64,000 nt of DNA from Muricauda sp. SCSIO 64092 (GTDB lineage: Bacteria > Bacteroidota > Bacteroidia > Flavobacteriales > Flavobacteriaceae): contig NZ_CP095413.1 in the NCBI RefSeq assembly GCF_023016285.1, positions 682,001 to 746,000 of the forward strand, in the 5' to 3' direction. The first letter of the stretch is position 1, and every line of letters starts with the position of its first letter. The translations under genes were made by a program, and so were the position numbers. Below, in pieces: positions 17,526 through 25,671 of this stretch. The notes under the pieces are model-generated. The model did not search any database and had not been told where the DNA came from. It was given only the letters and a program-made list of their open reading frames with translations.

Positions 17526-19744
17526 TGTTGAAGCATTTTCACAAGACCAGTATTATCTCTGTGTATGTTTTCGTAATGCTTTTGTCCGCACCTTGGATAA
17601 TGGCACAGGGAAGTATTGGTTCTAAGGACTCCTTGGAATACTATTATGGGCAAGCATTGACATTTAGGCATCAGAACAAGATTTCCATGGCCATGGAGGC
17701 TTTGGACAAAGCGGCAAAGCTATCTGAAGAAAAGGAGGACATTAAAGCCCTGTTGGACACTTTCCACAAAATGGCACTTCTTTACTTGGAATTGGACAAT
17801 AGGGAAACCACCATTTTTTATTGGGACCGGGCAGGAGTTTTATTAAAGGATATCGAATATCCTTATGGCGAAGCGGTCCATAAGTTTATTGATGGTACAC
17901 TCTTATATCGCTCCGGAAACAACTTCCAGGCATTGAGCCTTCTGGACGAAGCCAAAAAATTGACCAATGACAAGAATCTTCTCAACAATATGCTTCTTGC
18001 CGAAGCCAATATCTTTTTGAATATTGAAAAATTCGACAACGCCTCTACCAACTATTATGCGCTTTTGGTCAACTCGGATGAATTTGAAAGGGCATATCTG
18101 GCCACTCTGGCGAATTTAGGTCTCGCTACCATGTATGACAAACAGGGTAAATATGGCGACAGTGCCAAACATGCCGAATCTGCCCTACAATTGGCCCAAC
18201 AGAACAGTTTCTTTCGAGAGGTTTTAACGGCCAATGATTTTCTTGCCCGGACTTATGAAAAAATAGGGGATTATGAAAAATCCCTCGGTTACAACAAAAA
18301 CCTAACACAGATCAAGGATTCCCTATTCGGTATCGAAAAGGTAAAGTTGGAAGCAAAAACGGCCAATAAAATAAGGTTCGATCAACAATCCAAGACCATA
18401 GGCGACCTACAGGCAAAAAATGAGGAGCTCAGTGCTTCGGCCAACCGTTCGGAAATCACGGCAATCCTGACCTCTGCGTTTTTGACCATTATTTCCATTT
18501 TGGCAGTTTCCCTGTATAGAAACAATCAAATAAAACTCAAGACCAATGACCTCCTCCAAACCAAAAATACGGAGTTGGAGCAGGCCAGGGATGCAGCAGT
18601 ATCCGCCATGGAAGCCAAAAGTAACTTTCTCTCCACCGTTACCCACGAGTTGAGAACGCCACTTTACGCAGTGACCGGCCTAACCCATCTTTTGTTGGAT
18701 GAAAACCCCGCAGAACATCAAAAAGAGCACTTAAAATCCCTTAAGTTCTCCGGAGACTACCTGCTGAATTTCATCAACGACATATTGCAGATCAATAAAA
18801 TCGACGCTGATAAACTGGAACCTTTGAATATTGAATTCAAACTTAAAAAAGTACTTACCGACGTTATTGACTCTTTACAGCAAAATGCCAAGGAAAATGA
18901 TATTAAGGTAGTGCTGGATTATGACAATAATATCCCTTTAAACCTTTTGGGCGACCCCCTAAAGATTTCCCAGGTTTTCATGAATCTGGTCGGCAATGCA
19001 CTAAAATTTACCAAAGGGGGGCAAGTGAGCGTCCTGGCAAGATTAAAGGAGAGAAGTGAGGACAATGCCACAATACATTTTGAAGTTTCCGATAACGGAA
19101 TAGGCATATCCGAACAGCAGCAGAAAAACATTTTTGACAGTTTTGAACAGGGCTCCATACAAATAAATCGCGAATATGGGGGCACTGGTCTAGGACTGAC
19201 CATTGTAAAAAGTCTTTTGGGGCTCTTTAAAAGTAGCATTCACTTAAAAAGTAAACTTGGCGAAGGAAGCACGTTTTATTTTGAATTGGATCTAAAAGTG
19301 GACGAGACCGCTTCCCTGGATGAGATTCCTTTTGAACTGACCGTTGAGGATTTTGAGTTTGAAGGATTACATATATTGGTTGTTGAGGACAACAAAATAA
19401 ACCAGGTCATTACCAAGAAGATGTTGGCCAAAAAAGGAATTACCTGTGATATTGCCAACAATGGTAACGAAGCCATTGATGCGGCCAAGAACAACGAATA
19501 TGCCTGTATCTTAATGGATATCCACATGCCGGGAATAAGTGGTACCGAGGCAACCGTTCAAATCAGGAAATTCAATCCGGATATTCCAATTATTGCGCTT
19601 ACTGCAATTTCCATGGAAGACAGTTTGGACGAATTTTATGCTGCAGGTTGTAACGCCGTGGTGACCAAACCTTTTAAACCGGAAGTCTTTTATCAAAAAA
19701 TAGGTGAAAACGTTTTTAAAACCAATCTTAGCGATAAAGTGTAA
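17525..19744 (+). CDS. TPR hybrid histidine kinase / response regulator
   Basis: The 739-residue protein has a signal peptide (VFVMLLSAPWIMAQ), periplasmic tetratricopeptide repeats (about 25-290), one membrane helix near 308-326 (TAILTSAFLTIISILAVSLY), a coiled coil, and a HisKA domain with H374 in STVTHELRTPLYAV. The ATPase boxes are FMNLVGNALKF, VSDNGIGI and GGTGLGLTIVKSLL. A receiver domain at the C-terminus has the phospho-acceptor D665 in LMDIHMPG and the lysine in VTKPFKP. No DNA-binding output domain is present, so a phosphorelay to another protein is inferred. The start overlaps the GAPDH stop by one base, and the 3' end overlaps the convergent lpxK by 17 bases. Confidence 0.95.
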   Translation: MLKHFHKTSIISVYVFVMLLSAPWIMAQGSIGSKDSLEYYYGQALTFRHQNKISMAMEALDKAAKLSEEKEDIKALLDTFHKMALLYLELDNRETTIFYWDRAGVLLKDIEYPYGEAVHKFIDGTLLYRSGNNFQALSLLDEAKKLTNDKNLLNNMLLAEANIFLNIEKFDNASTNYYALLVNSDEFERAYLATLANLGLATMYDKQGKYGDSAKHAESALQLAQQNSFFREVLTANDFLARTYEKIGDYEKSLGYNKNLTQIKDSLFGIEKVKLEAKTANKIRFDQQSKTIGDLQAKNEELSASANRSEITAILTSAFLTIISILAVSLYRNNQIKLKTNDLLQTKNTELEQARDAAVSAMEAKSNFLSTVTHELRTPLYAVTGLTHLLLDENPAEHQKEHLKSLKFSGDYLLNFINDILQINKIDADKLEPLNIEFKLKKVLTDVIDSLQQNAKENDIKVVLDYDNNIPLNLLGDPLKISQVFMNLVGNALKFTKGGQVSVLARLKERSEDNATIHFEVSDNGIGISEQQQKNIFDSFEQGSIQINREYGGTGLGLTIVKSLLGLFKSSIHLKSKLGEGSTFYFELDLKVDETASLDEIPFELTVEDFEFEGLHILVVEDNKINQVITKKMLAKKGITCDIANNGNEAIDAAKNNEYACILMDIHMPGISGTEATVQIRKFNPDIPIIALTAISMEDSLDEFYAAGCNAVVTKPFKPEVFYQKIGENVFKTNLSDKV

Positions 19745-20735
19745 GCTCGGAATCTATGAGTTGCATGAGCCTTTTTTCCCCTTGATCAAGGAAATGATGT
19801 TCAATCCTAACAAAATATAGGTTTTCCATTTTTCCCTCCAATCTCGTATAGTCCTTTTCCGTGGTAACGATCAAACCCTTCTTGGACAACCTATCAATTT
19901 CCAAAGAACTAAAAGAATGGTGGTCATTAAATTCAAGATGTTCAAACACCAGATCGTTTTCCTTAAGGTGATTTACCAAAGGGTCGGGAGTTGCAATTCC
20001 GGTCACCAAAGTGAATTCCATATCCTTTAGATCACTAAGCTTAATACTTGATTCCTTGCCATAAAGTACAGGATCGTACCGTAGCGTAGCGAACAATATG
20101 GTTTGGTTTTTCCGCTTTTGCAATCGCGTTGCAAACCAGTCCATCTCTTTTTTGTCCAAAATATGGGGACATTTTGTCACAATGATCACCTCTGCCCTAC
20201 CCGCTGCATATTTTGAATCCCTAAGACTTCCAGTTGGCAAATACCAATCCTTGAATATTGGGTTGGCATAGGTGGTCAAGAGGATGGAAAAAGTCGGGGT
20301 GACCCTACGATGCTGAAAAGCATCATCCAAAAGAACCAAATCCGGTTTTATAAGCTTTTCCAAAGATGCCATTCCATTGCACCTATTCCCATCAACCGCA
20401 ACCGTTACATTAGGGAACTTTTTGTGTATTTGAAGAGGTTCGTCACCGATTGATTCAACCGTTGAATCCGCATTGGCCATTTGGAACCCTTTTGATTTTC
20501 GTTTATACCCCCTACTCAGGACCGCCAACCTTTTCGTATCCTGCAACCTTGAGATCAAAAACTCGATCATCGGGGTCTTTCCCGTGCCACCAACACTTAG
20601 GTTCCCCACACACAAAGTTGGAGTACCAAATGATCGGGAGTTGAAAAAGTGGACATCATAAAGCCAATTTCTAACACGGACCACACTGCCATAAATGAGT
20701 GAAATAGGCCAAGCCATTTTGCGCAAAAACCACAT
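19728..20735 (-). CDS. lpxK: Tetraacyldisaccharide 4'-kinase
   Basis: The 335-residue lipid A enzyme phosphorylates the 4' position of tetraacyldisaccharide 1-phosphate at the inner membrane. The P-loop is in VGNLSVGGTGKTPMIEFL, with the family motifs VLSRGYKRKSKG, DDAFQHRRV and DHHSF present. The N-terminal hydrophobic anchor is PISLIYGSVVRVRN. Its 3' end overlaps the convergent kinase gene by 17 bases. Confidence 0.96.
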   Translation of the reverse strand: MWFLRKMAWPISLIYGSVVRVRNWLYDVHFFNSRSFGTPTLCVGNLSVGGTGKTPMIEFLISRLQDTKRLAVLSRGYKRKSKGFQMANADSTVESIGDEPLQIHKKFPNVTVAVDGNRCNGMASLEKLIKPDLVLLDDAFQHRRVTPTFSILLTTYANPIFKDWYLPTGSLRDSKYAAGRAEVIIVTKCPHILDKKEMDWFATRLQKRKNQTILFATLRYDPVLYGKESSIKLSDLKDMEFTLVTGIATPDPLVNHLKENDLVFEHLEFNDHHSFSSLEIDRLSKKGLIVTTEKDYTRLEGKMENLYFVRIEHHFLDQGEKRLMQLIDSELTLYR

Positions 20736-20780
20736 CCAGCGAAAATATAATATTTTATCTTAGGACATTAAAACAGATAT

Positions 20781-21875
20781 ATGACAGTAGCAGAGGTGGG
20801 AAAGCTGTTGGACACATTGGCTCCCTTACATTATGCGGAGGATTTTGACAATGTTGGGTTATTGGTAGGAAATCCGGATTCGAAAATTACCGGGATTTTA
20901 GTGACTTTGGACACCTTGGAAGAAGTAATTGATGAGGCGCTACAGAACAATTGCAACCTCGTGGTCAGTTTTCATCCCATTATTTTTGGAGGTTTAAAAA
21001 AGCTGGTGGGCAAAACCTATGTGGAACGGGTTGTCATAAAAGCCATAACCCACAATATAGCTATTTTCAGCCCCCATACCGCATTGGATAACAGTATCCT
21101 GGGCGTTAACCATAAAATATGTGAGGTTTTGGGCATTCAAAGCCCAAAAATCCTCATGCCCAAAAAAGGGACCATAAAAAAGTTGACCACTTATGTACCC
21201 AAGGATGCTGCGCCTACCCTAAGAAATGCGCTTTTTGCAGCTGGCGCCGGCAACATCGGAAATTATAGCAATTGTAGCTTTAGCACCGAAGGAATAGGGA
21301 GTTTCAATCCCGGGGCGAATAGTAATCCCACAATTGGCAGTAAAGGGAATACCCATTTTGAGGAAGAAATACAGGTAAACATCACTTTTGGATCCGCTAT
21401 GGAACAAAATGTATTGGATGCCCTCTTTAAAAATCACCCTTACGAAGAAGTGGCCTATGAAGTCTCAACCTTGGATAATGGCAATCAGAATATCGGTATG
21501 GGAATGATAGGCTCTTTACAGAAACCCATGGAAGAAGAGGACTTTTTACGATCCGTAAAGGCAAAAATGGGTACACCCGTAGTGAAACATAGTAAGTTAC
21601 TGGGTAAAAAGATAAAAAAGGTGGCCGTCTTGGGAGGTAGTGGAGCGTTTGCCATAAAAGCGGCCAAAAACGCTGGCGCCGATATGTACATTACTTCGGA
21701 CATAAAATACCATCAATTTTTTGAAGCAGAAGACCAATTGGTCATTGCCGATATTGGACACTTTGAAACAGAGCAGTTTACAAAAAATCTTTTGGTCGAT
21801 TTTCTTAAGGAAAAAATTCCTAATTTTGCCGTCACTTTATCGGAAAGTATTACTAATCCCATCAAGTATTTTTAA
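20781..21875 (+). CDS. Nif3-family dinuclear metal-centre protein
   Basis: The 364-residue protein belongs to the Nif3/YbgI/YqfO family (also annotated as GTP cyclohydrolase 1 type 2). Metal ligands are visible in VVSFHPIIFGG, FSPHTALDN and DIGHFETEQF. The roughly 130-residue insertion in the middle (THFEEEIQVNITFGS, NHPYEEVAYEVSTL) is the PII-like domain seen in the long YqfO form. The family forms hexamers; the reaction is not established. The next gene starts three bases after the stop. Confidence 0.93.
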   Translation: MTVAEVGKLLDTLAPLHYAEDFDNVGLLVGNPDSKITGILVTLDTLEEVIDEALQNNCNLVVSFHPIIFGGLKKLVGKTYVERVVIKAITHNIAIFSPHTALDNSILGVNHKICEVLGIQSPKILMPKKGTIKKLTTYVPKDAAPTLRNALFAAGAGNIGNYSNCSFSTEGIGSFNPGANSNPTIGSKGNTHFEEEIQVNITFGSAMEQNVLDALFKNHPYEEVAYEVSTLDNGNQNIGMGMIGSLQKPMEEEDFLRSVKAKMGTPVVKHSKLLGKKIKKVAVLGGSGAFAIKAAKNAGADMYITSDIKYHQFFEAEDQLVIADIGHFETEQFTKNLLVDFLKEKIPNFAVTLSESITNPIKYF

Positions 21876-21878
21876 TTT

Positions 21879-22661
21879 ATGGCTACAAAGAAAGAAATAA
21901 CCGTGGAAGAAAAATTAAGGGCGTTGTATGACCTTCAATTAATAGATTCCAGGGTTGACGAGATACGAAATGTAAGGGGTGAACTTCCCTTGGAAGTTGA
22001 GGATTTGGAAGACGAAGTATTGGGACTTAAGACTCGTATAGACAAATTGAAGTCAGATGTAGAGACCATAAACTTTGAAATCACTGCCAAAAAGAATCTT
22101 ATTGAGGAGTCCAAGGCGTTAATTAAAAAATACAACGAGCAGCAAAAAAATGTCCGTAACAGCAGGGAATTCAATTCCTTGAGCAAAGAGGTGGAATTTC
22201 AGGAATTGGAAATCCAACTGGCGGAAAAACACATAAAAGAGTTCAAAGGACAAATAGAACAGAAAAAAGAGGTGATTTCCCAAACCAAGGGAAACCTTAC
22301 GGAAAGGGAAACGCACCTAAAACACAAAAAAGGGGAGTTGGACGCCATTATGTCCGAAACGGAAAAGGAAGAGTCCGCACTATTGAAAAAATCTGAGGAA
22401 TTCGAGGAAAAAATTGAGGAGAGATTGGTGAAGGCCTATAAGAGAATACGAAGCAGTGTTAAAAACGGTTTGGCCGTAGTACCCGTGGAAAGGGGAGCTT
22501 CTGGTGGTTCGTTCTTTACCATTCCCCCACAAGTCCAGGTTGAAATTGCTTCCCGAAAAAAAATCATCACGGATGAACACAGTGGTAGAATCCTGGTGGA
22601 TCCCACCCTTGCGGAGGAAGAGTCTGAAAAAATGAAGAAAATTTTTTCGTCAATTAGCTAA
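21879..22661 (+). CDS. Coiled-coil protein of the C4 zinc-ribbon (zf-RING_7) family lacking the cysteines
   Basis: The 260-residue protein starts with the family opening (VEEKLRALYDLQLIDSRVDE), continues as long coiled coils (about 25-185), and ends in a region aligned with the zf-RING_7 domain. In related proteins from memory that region reads ACGGCF...VCEYCGR. Here it reads ASGGSF...TDEHSGR, so the four zinc positions (208, 211, 232, 235) are S, S, D and S. The flanks (RIRSSVKNGLAVVPVERG, IPPQVQ, GRILVDP) are well kept, so this is not decay. The protein cannot bind zinc in the usual way. It is coupled to the Nif3-family gene, a common neighbour. Confidence 0.88.
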   Translation: MATKKEITVEEKLRALYDLQLIDSRVDEIRNVRGELPLEVEDLEDEVLGLKTRIDKLKSDVETINFEITAKKNLIEESKALIKKYNEQQKNVRNSREFNSLSKEVEFQELEIQLAEKHIKEFKGQIEQKKEVISQTKGNLTERETHLKHKKGELDAIMSETEKEESALLKKSEEFEEKIEERLVKAYKRIRSSVKNGLAVVPVERGASGGSFFTIPPQVQVEIASRKKIITDEHSGRILVDPTLAEEESEKMKKIFSSIS

Positions 22662-22690
22662 AAACAACTGAACTCATTTAAAAAATTCCA

Positions 22691-22718
22691 AGCCATCAGA
22701 ATTCTGATGGCTTTTTTT
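22691..22718 (+). terminator. Hairpin terminator after the coiled-coil gene
   Basis: A perfect 22-base palindrome (AGCCATCAGAA and its complement) at 22691-22712 is followed by a run of seven T, a textbook intrinsic terminator. It sits 13 bases before the next ATG at 22732, so the DUF4174 gene must have its own promoter here or be read through. Confidence 0.88.
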
Positions 22719-22731
22719 ATATCTTCCTTGA

Positions 22732-23124
22732 ATGAAATACCTATGGATTTTTCTGTTCTTGTCCATTGGGCTCCTCCAAGCCCAAAATCTGGATAAGTAC
22801 CTTTGGAAAAACAGGGTTATCCTTCTTTTTGAAAGTAATCGGCACAAATCAGATTACCAAGAACAACTGGAGGTATTACAATTGGAGTCCGAGGAATTGT
22901 TGGAGCGTGATATTGTTACAGTTACCCCTAAAAATGGGGAAAAACCCCTGTTTTTGGAAAACCTGGGTTTGGAGAATGACTTTTATGGACTTGTACTGCT
23001 CGGAAAGGACGGAGGAATAAAACTCAAGGAAGAATTTGTGGTAAAACCCCAAATTATATTCCGCTTGATCGATGCCATGCCCATGCGCAGGGCGGAAATG
23101 CGAAAAAAGAATAGGCCCAATTAA
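22732..23124 (+). CDS. DUF4174 secreted protein
   Basis: The 130-residue protein has a signal peptide (LWIFLFLSIGLLQAQ) and a DUF4174 body: LDKYLWKNRVILLFE, then GLVLLGKDGGIKLKEEFVV and the ending IFRLIDAMPMRRAEMR. DUF4174 has a thioredoxin-like fold and usually lacks the redox cysteines, as here. The function is unknown. The 3' end overlaps the convergent kmo by four bases. Confidence 0.85.
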   Translation: MKYLWIFLFLSIGLLQAQNLDKYLWKNRVILLFESNRHKSDYQEQLEVLQLESEELLERDIVTVTPKNGEKPLFLENLGLENDFYGLVLLGKDGGIKLKEEFVVKPQIIFRLIDAMPMRRAEMRKKNRPN

Positions 23125-24464
23125 TATCCCAATAGCTGCAACATGCGTTGTTCCACCTGATCGGAATCCCATATTTTTTGAATGCTGGGCATCTGCATTA
23201 TTTCCTGCATTATATGCTCTTGGTGATCCCCAATGGCCAAAGCCTCCGTGTATGGCCTATCCGAAAAAGTAACCCTGCTATAAACAGGAATCCATTTGTC
23301 CGGATGTTTTTGGGCAAAGCGCTTTTCAATCTTTTTTTGGAGCATAAAATTCAAATCTGCAGTCTTACTGCTCATTTCAACAAAGTTGCGATAACTTAAC
23401 TCTGCAATAGCATCCGCATTTGGTTTGCGCTCTTTTTGGTAGCGTTCAAAAATGGCTTCCCAATCATCCCCCAATTCCTCCATTAAATGGTTCAAAACAC
23501 TGATATCTTCAAAACCCGCATTCATTCCCTGACCGTAAAATGGCACCACGGCATGGGCAGCGTCACCAACCAAAGCAACTTTGTCCCAATAGGTCCAAGG
23601 GTAGCATTTCATGGTAACCATGGCACTGGTAGGGTTCTTCATGAAACTTTTGGTCAAACCCTCAATTTCCTTCCGCACGTTGGGGAAGTACTTTTTAAAA
23701 AAAGCTTTTGCCTCACCTTTGGAAGTGATATTTTCAAAAGAAACCTCGCCTTCAAACGGCAGAAACAGTGTACAGGTAAAACTCCCATCAATATTGGGCA
23801 TGGCAATAAGCATAAATTTACCTCGGGGCCATATATGAAAGGAGTTTTTATCCAACCTATGGGAGCCATCTTCATTTGGCGGAATGGTCAATTCCTTATA
23901 ACCGACATCGATAAAATCCTGGGAATAATCAAATCGACTCCTCCGCTGCATCTTATGCCTGATCCTTGAAAAGGCACCATCACAACCGAAAACGATATCA
24001 AACTTGTATTCCTTCCACTTGCTTTTCTCGGATTTACCGGTATAAATCTTGGCTTCTGGAAGTTCAATGTCCCATACTTTTTCATTAAATCGAAAATCTA
24101 CCCCAAATCCTTCGGCCAAATCGATCATTTTTCGGTTAAGCCTACCTCTTGAAATGGACCAAATTGCCTCATTTTCCTTACCGTATTTTTGAAAGTACAA
24201 GGGCGAATCATTAACATGTAGGGCCCTTTGATATAGCGGAATCGCAATCTTCTTTACCTCTTCTTCCAGACCTATTTCCGCCAACGCCTTCCAACCCCTA
24301 TTACTCATAGCCAAATTTATGGAACGACCCGAAAACTGAACTGTTCTAATGTCCGGCCTTCTGTCAAATATGGTGACCTTATGGCCATGCTTTTTAAGGT
24401 AGATGGACAATAGGGAACCAACCAATCCTGAACCAATTATTGCTATGTTTTTGGGTGTCTGCAT
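23121..24464 (-). CDS. kmo: Kynurenine 3-monooxygenase
   Basis: The 447-residue FAD monooxygenase hydroxylates L-kynurenine to 3-hydroxykynurenine with NADPH and O2. The FAD fold is IAIIGSGLVGSLLSIYLKK, and the family motifs SINLAMSNRGWKAL, HIWPRGKFMLIAMPN and VGDAAHAVVPFYGQGMNAGF are present, giving the full class A flavoprotein pattern. Residues C-terminal of 380 are hydrophilic and lack the membrane segments of eukaryotic KMO. Kynureninase lies at 50.8 kb on the same strand but not in the same operon. Confidence 0.95.
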   Translation of the reverse strand: MQTPKNIAIIGSGLVGSLLSIYLKKHGHKVTIFDRRPDIRTVQFSGRSINLAMSNRGWKALAEIGLEEEVKKIAIPLYQRALHVNDSPLYFQKYGKENEAIWSISRGRLNRKMIDLAEGFGVDFRFNEKVWDIELPEAKIYTGKSEKSKWKEYKFDIVFGCDGAFSRIRHKMQRRSRFDYSQDFIDVGYKELTIPPNEDGSHRLDKNSFHIWPRGKFMLIAMPNIDGSFTCTLFLPFEGEVSFENITSKGEAKAFFKKYFPNVRKEIEGLTKSFMKNPTSAMVTMKCYPWTYWDKVALVGDAAHAVVPFYGQGMNAGFEDISVLNHLMEELGDDWEAIFERYQKERKPNADAIAELSYRNFVEMSSKTADLNFMLQKKIEKRFAQKHPDKWIPVYSRVTFSDRPYTEALAIGDHQEHIMQEIMQMPSIQKIWDSDQVEQRMLQLLGY

Positions 24465-24668
24465 GCTAGAATCGGATAATTAAATTGCAAATGGTTAACA
24501 CCCTAAATGTAATAACATTTTGAAGACATTGAAGATTATCAGGAATCAACCCTTTTTGGGAACTGGTCAAGAAAAAAGTGGTTTTACAAATTTTTAACCT
24601 TTTTAAGACATCTTAATGGGCCGGAATTGACGTAAATAAGTTATCATATCGCGAAAGCGTCCATATAT

Positions 24669-24702
24669 AAAAAGTCCTTCACCCCACTAGCGAAGGACTT
24701 TT
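24669..24702 (-). terminator. Hairpin terminator of clpP
   Basis: AAAAGTCCTTC and GAAGGACTTTT pair at 24670-24680 and 24692-24702, downstream of the clpP stop on the reverse strand. The remaining bases to 24465 contain only the kmo leader and no gene I can support. Confidence 0.8.
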
Positions 24703-24722
24703 CCTTTTTATCTTGTGATGAA

Positions 24723-25271
24723 CTACTCCAGAATACCGTCCACAATTCCATAATCCACGGACTCCTTGGCATCCATCCAATAATCGCGATCAAAATCCTT
24801 CATGACCTTTTCGAAGTCCTGACCACAATTATCGGCAAGGATTTTTGCTCCGATTTCCTTGGTTTTAATAATTTCCTTGGCTTGTATTTCAATATTGGAA
24901 GCTTGCCCCTGGGCTCCACCACTAGGTTGGTGAATCATTACCTTGGCATGGGGCTGGATGAACCGTCTTCCCTTTTCCCCCACCGAAAGTAATATGGATC
25001 CCATTGAAGCTGCCAAACCTGAGCAAATGGTGGATACCGGACTTTTAATCTGCTTTATGGTGTCATATATGGCAAAGCCCGAGGTAACATAGCCTCCAGG
25101 ACTGTTAATGATCAATTGAATTTCTTTGGTATTTTGAAGGTCTAAATATAACAATCTATCAATCACATGCTTAGCAGAATCATCATTCACCATTCCCCAT
25201 AAAAACACCTTCCTTTCCTCTAATAGTTTTTCCTGAATCTGTTCCTGTACTTTTCCTTTTTTAGAACTCAT
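24723..25271 (-). CDS. clpP: ClpP-type serine protease, stand-alone
   Basis: The 182-residue protein is a ClpP-family peptidase with the full triad: S89 in GLAASMGS, H114 in VMIHQPSGG and D163 in FDRDYWMD. It should assemble into barrels and degrade proteins delivered by a Clp ATPase. In Flavobacteriia the main clpP is usually next to tig and clpX and has a longer N-terminus. This copy has neither neighbour, so it may be a second, specialised ClpP. The start is fixed by the ATG at 25271 with no nearby alternative. Confidence 0.9.
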   Translation of the reverse strand: MSSKKGKVQEQIQEKLLEERKVFLWGMVNDDSAKHVIDRLLYLDLQNTKEIQLIINSPGGYVTSGFAIYDTIKQIKSPVSTICSGLAASMGSILLSVGEKGRRFIQPHAKVMIHQPSGGAQGQASNIEIQAKEIIKTKEIGAKILADNCGQDFEKVMKDFDRDYWMDAKESVDYGIVDGILE

Positions 25272-25671
25272 TTATATTGAATTTTCGAAGCATAAAAATA
25301 ACCATTTTCCGTATGGCTTGAATCAAAAAAAAACCGTCTCCCAATTCAAAACCTTTTCCTACAATTCCTACAATTGCGAAATATTTGCCCGATCACCAAC
25401 AAAACTTCCTGTTTTACAACAATTTACAAACATCGATAAAAGATGTTCGTTTATCTGTATGACAACTTTTAATCGATTAAAACAACACTAACAACGTAAA
25501 ACTTTAAGGTCAGAATGGATTAAGGGTACTTTTGTAGGACAATTGAACCCAAATCAATTCAAAATCGTGATTCCCAAGCTTGACCTATTGCCGCAATCTG
25601 TTTCACAATTCTTTTTTTAGTCGCGCTACAGTTCAAGTCTTTAGGAATTAAGGTTTTACAAAACTTAACCT
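25272..25671 (+). promoter_or_regulatory. Long leader/promoter region of the giant adhesin gene
   Basis: This 400-base AT-rich region holds no ORF I can support. A perfect -7 element TACTTTTG lies at 25527-25534, which would give a 5' leader of about 130 bases, unusually long for this window. The sequence AAAACTTAACCTAT at 25660-25673 runs into the start codon and recurs 5 bases before the start of the porP/sprF-like gene (41198-41211). Confidence 0.5.
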
